44,838 nucleotides of DNA, taken from NCBI GenBank assembly GCA_017650925.1, contig JAGCDY010000074.1, positions 1 through 44,838 of the forward strand. Reading direction: 5' to 3'. Source of the stretch: a bacterium (GTDB taxonomy: Bacteria > Auribacterota > UBA3054). The notes under the pieces are model-generated. The model worked only from the letters and a program-made list of their open reading frames with translations, had not been told where the DNA came from and ran no database searches. Below are positions 16,753 through 23,883 of the stretch, one piece after another (the stretch's first letter is position 1; each line of letters begins with the position of its first letter). A program made the translations under genes and the position numbers.

Positions 16753-18240
16753 ATGAAGATCTCCATAAGCTATCCTCCCCTTCCCAGCGAAAAGGGCGTT
16801 CCCCTTCTCGGACAGAACAGGCAGTTCCAGTACTTCAACAAGCCGACCTACATTTACCCGATGGTCCCGGCTTACGCGGCCAGCCTTTTGAAAGAAGCCG
16901 GCCACGAAGTCTTCTGGCGGGACGGAATAGCGGAGAAAAAAACTTACGAGGAATGGGAACGTGAGCTTATCAAAGCCTCGCCCGACGTCGTGGTCTTCGA
17001 ATCCAAATGCCCCGTCATAGCGAAGCACTGGAAGCTGATCGATTCCCTGAAAGACAAGCTTCCCGAAGCGCTCTTCGTCCTGGTCGGCGACCACGTCACG
17101 GCGGAGCCAATGGAATCTTTTTCCAATTCAAAGGTCGACGTCGTAATATCCGGCGGCGACTACGATTTTCTGCTGCTTGACCTCGCGAATCATCTGGAAA
17201 AAGGAACGCCCCTTCCTCCCGGCTTCTACGTAAGCGAGAAGACAAAAAGGATAAAGGTTGAAAACGCGGAAAACATAGGAGGCGTTTTCTTCACCGGGAA
17301 GCCCATTTTGAACCACGATCTCAATACCCTCCCCTTCATCGACCGCGACCTGACCAAATGGAAGCTCTACGCCTACGAGAACGGCAACTTCAAATTCACC
17401 CCCGGCACTTACGTCTACTCCGGGCGCGACTGCTGGTGGGGAAAGTGCACCTTCTGCGTCTGGGACAACACGCTTAACCCCTGCGGAAGCTACCGCAGCT
17501 TCACCCCGGAAAGGCTTTTCGCGGAAGTAAAATACCTAATAGACACCTATCACGTAAAGGAGATCTTCGACGACGCGGGCAGCATGTTCGCCGGGGACAG
17601 GATGAAAAAATTCTGCCGTCTCCTCATAGAGAGCGGCTACAACAAAAAGGCGGTCTTTGGCTGCAACATGCGCTTCGACGGCATGGACAAGGAAGGCTAC
17701 GAACTGATGAAGCAAGCGAATTTCCGCTTCGTCCTCTTCGGTTTGGAGAGCGGAAACCAAACGACGCTCGACCGCATAAAGAAAGGCATAACCTTGGAGC
17801 AGATAGAAAAAGGCGCCAAGGAATGCAAGGAGGCCGGATTGATGCCTCACGTGACGGTGATGCTCGGATATCCCTGGGAAACCAAGGAAGACGCCGAAAG
17901 GACCGTCGCCTTCGCGAAAAAGCTTTTCAAGCTGGGATACATCGACACCCTGCAGGCCACCGTCTGCATCCCCTATCCCGGCACTCCCCTGCACAGGGAA
18001 TGCAAAGAAAAGGGCTGGCTCATTACGGAGAACTACGAGGACTACGACATGAGGCGTCCCGTCATGAAGTCCCCGCTTGATGAAAAAGAGATCATGCGCC
18101 TCACAAGAGAGATCTACCGCTCCTTCATGAGCCCCGCCTTCATATGGCGCAAAATTATCGGCATTCGCTCGTTTTCCGACATAAAATTCCTCTTTACGGC
18201 CGGCCTTAGGGTTCTGGGACATCTTACTGATTTCAGCTAA
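16753..18240 (+). CDS. B12-binding-domain-type radical SAM protein
   Basis: A 495-residue protein. An N-terminal cobalamin-binding-like Rossmann domain (about 1-175) lacks an obvious D-x-H-x-x-G motif. A radical SAM barrel follows, with cluster cysteines Cys227, Cys232 and Cys235 in CWWGKCTFC, i.e. C-x4-C-x2-C rather than the usual C-x3-C-x2-C. Downstream blocks GLESGN, MLGYPWET and PYPGTPLH are typical of this superfamily (BchE/HpnP-like). These enzymes perform radical methylations or ring chemistry on lipids, peptides or cofactors. The substrate is unknown. Neighbours offer no clear partner except the co-transcribed HEAT lipoprotein. Confidence 0.85.
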   Translation: MKISISYPPLPSEKGVPLLGQNRQFQYFNKPTYIYPMVPAYAASLLKEAGHEVFWRDGIAEKKTYEEWERELIKASPDVVVFESKCPVIAKHWKLIDSLKDKLPEALFVLVGDHVTAEPMESFSNSKVDVVISGGDYDFLLLDLANHLEKGTPLPPGFYVSEKTKRIKVENAENIGGVFFTGKPILNHDLNTLPFIDRDLTKWKLYAYENGNFKFTPGTYVYSGRDCWWGKCTFCVWDNTLNPCGSYRSFTPERLFAEVKYLIDTYHVKEIFDDAGSMFAGDRMKKFCRLLIESGYNKKAVFGCNMRFDGMDKEGYELMKQANFRFVLFGLESGNQTTLDRIKKGITLEQIEKGAKECKEAGLMPHVTVMLGYPWETKEDAERTVAFAKKLFKLGYIDTLQATVCIPYPGTPLHRECKEKGWLITENYEDYDMRRPVMKSPLDEKEIMRLTREIYRSFMSPAFIWRKIIGIRSFSDIKFLFTAGLRVLGHLTDFS

Positions 18241-18250
18241 GATAAATGCC

Positions 18251-18295
18251 AATCGCCCGATCCCTAAATTTTTGGATTATGTGATGGGCTTGATT
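18251..18295 (+). other. Nested dyad between radical SAM gene and first CotH gene
   Basis: A near-palindrome, ATCCCTAAATTTTTGGAT at 18260-18277, is nested inside a second pairing between AATCGCCC (18251-18258) and GGGC-TT-GATT (18286-18295). It lies between the radical SAM stop and the CotH promoter and its right edge is the -35 box of that promoter. It could be a weak terminator or an operator; no T-run follows. Confidence 0.35.
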
Positions 18296-18319
18296 TTCGA
18301 TGGCTACTTATAGTATAAT
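18290..18319 (+). promoter_or_regulatory. Promoter of the first CotH gene
   Basis: TTGATT (18290-18295), an 18-base spacer and TATAAT (18314-18319) form a convincing housekeeping-type promoter. The predicted transcript starts near 18326 and has a leader of about 29 bases before the ATG at 18355. The -35 box lies inside the preceding dyad, which may matter for control. Confidence 0.6.
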
Positions 18320-18354
18320 TGGACGCTGGTTTTAACAATTTGGGAAAAATCCTA

Positions 18355-21024
18355 ATGAAATCAGTACTCAAAACAATTCTCTTTCTGGGCCTTAGCGCCC
18401 TCTCTGTTCGCTCCGAACTCCCCTCCAATCTCGTCTCAGCCAACTGGATCGAATCCAAAGGCGGCTACATCAACACCGGCATCAATCAGTACGGCTCTTC
18501 CCTTTCCGAACTTGACTGCGTTTTAGAGTTCACCACCCTCAATTATCCCAAGCGGCGCCTTATGGGTTTCAACGGCGCCGGCCCGAAGAACTACGTGGGC
18601 ATCAGCCCCGACAACAAGTTCGACCTCTGGAATGTTTCCCAAACGGAAGCCGAGGCGAACGTCAAATACCATTTGCATCTCACACAGGACCGCGTGGTCG
18701 CCGTGCTCGATATATATAGTTATAACGAAAATCCCGAGAACGAAGTTCTTCTGGAGAAGATGGTCTGCAACGCCAACGGCATCAACAATAGCGAATGCCA
18801 GCTCTTCATCATCGCCTCCAATCCGAACTACCACTGCTACGACGTCAGGCTCTACAACTTCAAGATCCTTCTTGACGGCGAGCTGAAAAGGGATTTCTCC
18901 CCTGTCATGGACATAGAATCCCACAAGGCCGGAATGTATGACAGCGTGAGCGGCGAGACCTTTTACGCCAGCAACGAAGGCAAACTGATCTGTGACGCCA
19001 TGGACTTTTCTTACGGCGAAGGCGAAAGCAAGGTCTGCCCTGACGGCGACACCCTCTACCTCCCCTCCTACGCCGACTACTCCAACCTCGACGCTCTCCG
19101 CTTCCCCGCCGGCACCGTTCTTTCCGGCACCACCGGCGAAAGCCTGACCGTGGGCACGGACGCCCTTGACATGCGCGTGCTTTTCGGCGACGACATGGAA
19201 GCCGGCGAAAGGTATCCTGTGACTGTCAGCTTCCCCTCCGGCGCCGCGACGAGTTTCTTCCTCGCCAAGAGCGCCAACATCCCCGCCCTCTTCGTCAACC
19301 TCGACGCCACAAGCGTTGAGATGATCAACAAGAGCAAAGCCAACCAGGCTTCCGGCGCGGCGCTGAAGATCGCCCCCGACGGCACCGCATCCCCGCTTCT
19401 CGAGGTCAAGAAGTTCGCGGGCCGCGGCAACACGAGCTGGACTTATTCCGGCGACAAAAAACCCTATAAGATCAATCTGGCCGAGAAATACAATTTAATC
19501 GCTTCCAAAAGCCCCAACAAAAAATTCGCCCTGCTCTCCCTTAACCTCCAGGACAGGAAAGACCGCAGCTGTCTCAAGGAATTCGTCGCCCATGAGCTGG
19601 CCGAGTCTATGGACATGAGCTTTGTCCCTGGCATGGAATTCGTCGACCTCTACGTCAACGGTTCCTACCGCGGCATCTATGTCATCAAGGAACGCATAAC
19701 CATCGGGTCCGACAGGATCAACATCCATGAACCGAAATTCCTCTATGAGGACGAAACTTCCACCACGAGAGTGGTGCAGCAAAGCGGCATCAAGGGCGTT
19801 GACGGAGCTTCCGGCGACGAGGGCGACGAGGAGCCATTCAAAGTCTCCAGCTGGAACGTTCCGGCAGCCACCGAGACCATCTTAAGCGAGAACGACGATG
19901 AAGACCCCGCTTTGAAAGCCGGCATCCAGGCTTACCAGTACGCCACCGGCTCACAGCTCCAGGGCGGCAAGGACGGCGGCGTGATCATCGAAATGAACGT
20001 CTGCTATTCCGCCTACTTATATGACGAGCCCAGCTTTTTCATCACCAGGAGAGGCCAGATATTCAACCTGAAGACCTCCGAGTGCGGCACCAAGGGGCAG
20101 GTCCAGAGGATCGCGATCTTCGTGCAGGAAATGGAGGACGCCCTCTTCAGCGAGACCGGCTTCAACGCCAAGGGCAAACACTATTCGAAATACATCGACG
20201 TCGCGAGCATGGCCAAGCATGTGGCTCTGGACGGCTTCATGGCCAACTCCGACTTCTGCATCATCAGCACTTACTTCTACATCGACGCCGATCCCACTAC
20301 CGGCGAATATATCGGAAAGCTTAAAGCTGAGCCGGTCTGGGACTACGATTTCGCCCAGGTCAATTCCAACCATGTCTACGTCAACAGCCAAAGCAGGATG
20401 TGCTACGTTCCCCACTTCTTCGGCAAGGCGGACTTCGTCAAGGCTCTCTATGAGATCCAGAAAGACGAGAACGGCTTCACTAAGAGAATCGCCGAACTGA
20501 ACGGCGGCGAACTGGACGATCTGGCCGCTAAGCTTATGCCCACCTACAAACTGAATTTCCTCAGATGGGGCAGCGACTCCGTATTCGACAGCGAAGTCCT
20601 CAGGAACAGCATGAGGACCAGAGAGGCCAGCTGGAACAGCCTCTGGAAACCGGATACACAGCTCCTGGGCGCCTGGGTGGACGAAGCCCCCGCTCCCCAG
20701 TATTCCTTCTTCTCCTTCAACGCTTCCGAATCCGCTGACATTTCCGTCTTCAATTACGGCACCGCCGGCGAATACCAGTGGTACAAGCTTGATGAGGAAG
20801 ACAACTCCCTGAAAGCCATCGAGGGCGAGACGGAAGCGACCATAGATCCCACCTATTACGGCAAAGGCGAATACGTCTGCGCCATCAGCGGCGTCAACCT
20901 GGAGCCCCAGGCCGGCGGTCAGAACGTGACGCTCTACACCGCTCCCTTTGTTTTCGGCGCTCCGGAGCCCGGAATGATCGGAATGCTCCTTGCCGCGGCG
21001 GCTTTTTTGCTTCGCAGAAAGTGA
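18355..21024 (+). CDS. Exported CotH-kinase-domain surface protein with PEP-CTERM tail (paralogue 1)
   Basis: An 889-residue exported protein. A signal peptide (about 1-20) is followed by a LamG/concanavalin-like domain (about 30-215) and a linking region. A CotH domain (about 320-720) contains GRGNTSWTYSGDKKPYKINL near 355, DLYVNGSYRGIY, and the acidic EPVWDYDFAQVNSN at 659-672. An Ig-like segment with YQWYK follows (about 790-865). The C-terminus is Pro870-Glu-Pro872, a hydrophobic helix and RRK: a PEP-CTERM sorting signal, presumably cut by an exosortase. CotH domains are atypical protein kinases in Bacillus spore coat. No spore role is likely here; surface protein phosphorylation is inferred. 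The ATG at 18355 fits the signal peptide; no strong Shine-Dalgarno. The next gene is a tandem paralogue. Confidence 0.88.
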   Translation: MKSVLKTILFLGLSALSVRSELPSNLVSANWIESKGGYINTGINQYGSSLSELDCVLEFTTLNYPKRRLMGFNGAGPKNYVGISPDNKFDLWNVSQTEAEANVKYHLHLTQDRVVAVLDIYSYNENPENEVLLEKMVCNANGINNSECQLFIIASNPNYHCYDVRLYNFKILLDGELKRDFSPVMDIESHKAGMYDSVSGETFYASNEGKLICDAMDFSYGEGESKVCPDGDTLYLPSYADYSNLDALRFPAGTVLSGTTGESLTVGTDALDMRVLFGDDMEAGERYPVTVSFPSGAATSFFLAKSANIPALFVNLDATSVEMINKSKANQASGAALKIAPDGTASPLLEVKKFAGRGNTSWTYSGDKKPYKINLAEKYNLIASKSPNKKFALLSLNLQDRKDRSCLKEFVAHELAESMDMSFVPGMEFVDLYVNGSYRGIYVIKERITIGSDRINIHEPKFLYEDETSTTRVVQQSGIKGVDGASGDEGDEEPFKVSSWNVPAATETILSENDDEDPALKAGIQAYQYATGSQLQGGKDGGVIIEMNVCYSAYLYDEPSFFITRRGQIFNLKTSECGTKGQVQRIAIFVQEMEDALFSETGFNAKGKHYSKYIDVASMAKHVALDGFMANSDFCIISTYFYIDADPTTGEYIGKLKAEPVWDYDFAQVNSNHVYVNSQSRMCYVPHFFGKADFVKALYEIQKDENGFTKRIAELNGGELDDLAAKLMPTYKLNFLRWGSDSVFDSEVLRNSMRTREASWNSLWKPDTQLLGAWVDEAPAPQYSFFSFNASESADISVFNYGTAGEYQWYKLDEEDNSLKAIEGETEATIDPTYYGKGEYVCAISGVNLEPQAGGQNVTLYTAPFVFGAPEPGMIGMLLAAAAFLLRRK

Positions 21025-21039
21025 TCGCTCTGCAAAAAT

Positions 21040-21069
21040 GCCCCCGGCTCAAACCGGGGGCTTTTTGTT
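21040..21069 (+). terminator. Intrinsic terminator after first CotH gene
   Basis: GCCCCCGG (21040-21047) and CCGGGGGC (21054-21061) form a perfect 8-bp GC stem with a 6-base loop, followed by a T-rich tail. It separates the two CotH genes into different transcripts. Confidence 0.9.
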
Positions 21070-21096
21070 TGACAATTTGCTTTTTCCCCTTAAAAG
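21069..21096 (+). promoter_or_regulatory. Candidate promoter of the second CotH gene
   Basis: TTGACA at 21069-21074 is a perfect -35 box overlapping the tail of the terminator. The best -10 at normal spacing is TAAAAG (21091-21096, 16-base spacer), only a moderate match. A better AT-rich hexamer, TAAAAT at 21100, is too far away. The leader to the ATG at 21137 would be about 35 bases. Confidence 0.4.
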
Positions 21097-21136
21097 AAAT
21101 AAAATTTTAGACAAGAGATATCGCCGTAAAAGCCGC

Positions 21137-23779
21137 ATGGAAACCCAAAAGATCATAATATCCGTCCTTTTCCTCGCCTGCTGCGCCCTTGGCGCCAGAT
21201 GCGAGCTACCCAATGGCCTTGCTCCCGCAAACTGGATCGAGACCAGGGGCGGATACATCCCCACGGGCATAACCCAATCCGGCGCGACGACGGTCGAGCT
21301 TGACTGTCTTCTGGAAGTCACCTCTCTCTACTATTCGAAAAGACGCCTGATGGGTTTTGACGGCGCCGGTCCCAAGAACTATTTCGGCGTGACCACCAAC
21401 AATCATTTCGAGATCTGGAACCCCACCGTCCTTACAGCCGAATTAGGCGTCAAATACCGCCTGCACATGACCCAGAACAAGACCACCACCCTGCTGGAAG
21501 TCTTCTCCGAGGCAGGCGCGCTCCTAGATTCCGTTACCGGCAACGCCAAGGGCATCAACAGCAGCGAATGCCAGATCTTCACCATCAACTCAAGCTCCGC
21601 CTACACCTGCTACGGAATTAGAGTCTACGATTTCAAGATCATAATAGACGGAGACGTCAAAAGGGACCTCGTCCCGGTCTTCGACTATACGGCGGGAAAG
21701 CCAGGCATGTACGACAGCGTCAGCCAAACAACGCTCTACGCCTACGGCAGCGGCAAGCTTGACTGCGACGCCCTTGATTTTCACTACGGTTCCGGTGACA
21801 CCAAGATATTGCTTGAAGAGGGAGCCATGTATTTCCCCTCCCACATCGGCTTCGAAGACCTCGGCGAATTTTCCTTCCCGGAGGGCACCGTTTTGAGAGG
21901 GACCGAAGAGGGAGCCAGCCTGACCGTGGGCGAAGACACTCTGGATATGCGGACCATTTTCGGCGCTGACATGCGTCCCGGGGAAAGGTATCCCCTTAGC
22001 GTGGAATTCACCTTCGGCCTGGTGACGAATTTCTATATCGCAAAAAGCGCAAACATTCCTTCGCTTTTCGTGAACCTTATAGACGCCGATCTGGCTTTCA
22101 TACACAGGAACAAGAAAAACGAAGCCGCCGCCGTCGCCCTGAAGATCGAGCCTGACGGAACTTCCTCCGAGCTTCTCCCTGTCAAAAAGTTCGCCGGCCG
22201 CGGCAACGCCACCTGGACTTATTCCGGCGACAAGAAGCCCTACAAGATCAACCTGGAATCGAAATACGCCCTCATATCCTCCGCCCCCAAAAGCAAAAAA
22301 TTCGCCCTGCTCTCCCTGAACCTTCAAAACAACAAGGACCGCAGCGGGCTCAAGGAATACGCGGCCCACGAGCTGGGAGACGCCATGGGCATGGGCTTCA
22401 ATCCTGACTCTGAATTTGTTGACCTTTACGTCAACGGTTCGTACCGCGGCTTCTACATGATAAAAGAACGCGTGACCATCGATCCCGACAGGATCAACAT
22501 CAACGAGCCGAAATACAGTTTTGAGGACGAGGAGTCCACCACAAGAGTCGTTCAGCGAAACGGCATCAAGGGCGTCAAAGGCGCCGCGGGCGATCCCGAC
22601 GACGGCGAGCCCGTCTCAGCCTCCAGCTGGAACGTCCCCTCCCCCACGGAGACGATCACGAGCGAGAACGACGATGATGATCCCGCGCTCAAGGCCGGGA
22701 TCCAGGCTTACCAATACGCCACAGGTTCCCGCCTGAAAGCCGGGAAGGAAGGCGGCGCGGTCATCGAGATGAACGCCTGCTACGGCCAATACATGCAGGA
22801 TGAGCACGTCTTCTTCATCACCAGGCGCGGCCAGATCTTCACCCTGAAGATCCCCGAAGTCGCAACGAAGGAACAGGTCCGGAGGATCGCAATCTTCGTC
22901 CAGGAATTTGAAGACGCCCTCTTCGGGGAAAAAGGTTTCAACTCGCTTGGCAAACATTATTCCGAATATCTGGACGTAGAGAGCATGGCCAAGCACGTGA
23001 TGGTGGACGGCTTCATGTACAACTCGGATTTCTGCATCCTCTCCACCTTCTTCTACATCGACGCCGATTCCGTAAGCGGTGAATTAAGGGGCAAACTCAT
23101 AGCCGAGCCCATCTGGGATTACGATTTCGCCCAGATCAATTCCAGCCATATCTACGCCTCCAATTCCAATCCCATGAACTATCTGCCGCAATTCTTTTCC
23201 AAGGCTGATTTCATAAAGGCCCTGTACGAATTGCAAACGGATCCTTATGGTTTCCAATCAAGAGTCGCGCGGCTGAATTCCAACGACCTTTCCGCTCTGG
23301 GCGACAAGCTCCAGGCCGCGCATCAATTGAATTATTTCCGCTGGGGCAGCGATTCCCAATCAGACGTGGCGACCATCAAAAGCAGGATGAGCTCGAGAGC
23401 GGGAAACTGGAACAATATTTTCAACCCGAACCAAAAGCTTTTGGGCGCCTGGGTGGAACAGGCCCAAACAAGGTCCCGCGCTATAAGCGGCCCGCTGACC
23501 GTGGAGACCTACGGCACGCCGATATCGTACCAATGGTACAAGCAGGACGCTGAGAGTGGCGAATTGACTGAGCTTGAGGGCGAGACAGGCTCAACTCTTG
23601 ATCAGGAACAGTACGGCAAGGGACAGTACGTCTGCGGCGTCTACGGAAAAAATCTGGAGCCTCAGGCGGGCGGAACGTACGTGACGCTTTACACCGCGCC
23701 TTTCGCCTACGGACTTCCGGAGCCAGGCTTACTCGCTGCGCTTCTTGCCGCCGCGGCCTTTCTACTCCGCAGGAAGTGA
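21137..23779 (+). CDS. Exported CotH-kinase-domain surface protein with PEP-CTERM tail (paralogue 2)
   Basis: An 880-residue paralogue of the gene just upstream, with the same order throughout: signal peptide (1 to about 21, ending near GARCELP), LamG-like domain, CotH domain (GRGNATWTYSGDKKPYKINL near 353, DLYVNGSYRGFY, EPIWDYDFAQINSS starting at 657), Ig-like YQWYK segment, and a PEP-CTERM tail (Pro861-Glu-Pro863, hydrophobic helix, RRK). The last ten residues are identical to those of paralogue 1. The frame is open upstream to 20990, but that part overlaps the first gene and terminator; the ATG at 21137 gives a proper signal peptide. No good Shine-Dalgarno is visible. The putative active-site acidic residues (WDYD) are retained in both copies, so neither looks decayed. 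Confidence 0.88.
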   Translation: METQKIIISVLFLACCALGARCELPNGLAPANWIETRGGYIPTGITQSGATTVELDCLLEVTSLYYSKRRLMGFDGAGPKNYFGVTTNNHFEIWNPTVLTAELGVKYRLHMTQNKTTTLLEVFSEAGALLDSVTGNAKGINSSECQIFTINSSSAYTCYGIRVYDFKIIIDGDVKRDLVPVFDYTAGKPGMYDSVSQTTLYAYGSGKLDCDALDFHYGSGDTKILLEEGAMYFPSHIGFEDLGEFSFPEGTVLRGTEEGASLTVGEDTLDMRTIFGADMRPGERYPLSVEFTFGLVTNFYIAKSANIPSLFVNLIDADLAFIHRNKKNEAAAVALKIEPDGTSSELLPVKKFAGRGNATWTYSGDKKPYKINLESKYALISSAPKSKKFALLSLNLQNNKDRSGLKEYAAHELGDAMGMGFNPDSEFVDLYVNGSYRGFYMIKERVTIDPDRININEPKYSFEDEESTTRVVQRNGIKGVKGAAGDPDDGEPVSASSWNVPSPTETITSENDDDDPALKAGIQAYQYATGSRLKAGKEGGAVIEMNACYGQYMQDEHVFFITRRGQIFTLKIPEVATKEQVRRIAIFVQEFEDALFGEKGFNSLGKHYSEYLDVESMAKHVMVDGFMYNSDFCILSTFFYIDADSVSGELRGKLIAEPIWDYDFAQINSSHIYASNSNPMNYLPQFFSKADFIKALYELQTDPYGFQSRVARLNSNDLSALGDKLQAAHQLNYFRWGSDSQSDVATIKSRMSSRAGNWNNIFNPNQKLLGAWVEQAQTRSRAISGPLTVETYGTPISYQWYKQDAESGELTELEGETGSTLDQEQYGKGQYVCGVYGKNLEPQAGGTYVTLYTAPFAYGLPEPGLLAALLAAAAFLLRRK

Positions 23780-23780
23780 A

Positions 23781-23877
23781 GCTTACGCTTTGTCGAGGAC
23801 GAAAAAAGTCATGCTCCCGTAAGCAAACTTAGCGAAGCCTGTTTGCCAAGGGAACATGACTTTTCGTCCGAGACAAA
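23781..23877. terminator. Long imperfect inverted repeat, bidirectional terminator between convergent genes
   Basis: TTTGTC at 23789 pairs with GACAAA ending at 23877. Inside, GGACGAAAAAAGTCATG pairs with CATGACTTTTCGTCC (23856-23869 region), TCCC pairs with GGGA, and an inner GCAAAC/GTTTGC hairpin caps the structure. The stem gives A- and T-runs on both strands. It fills the gap between the stop codons of the second CotH gene and the beta-galactosidase-like gene, so bidirectional termination is the simplest role. An alternative pairing exists between GCTTACG (23781-23787) and CGTAAGC (23818-23824). Confidence 0.7.
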
Positions 23878-23883
23878 CCAGAA

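Noticed and set aside
20990-21136. Longer N-terminus for the second CotH protein
   Set aside because: It would overlap the first CotH gene and an intrinsic terminator, and would bury the signal peptide.
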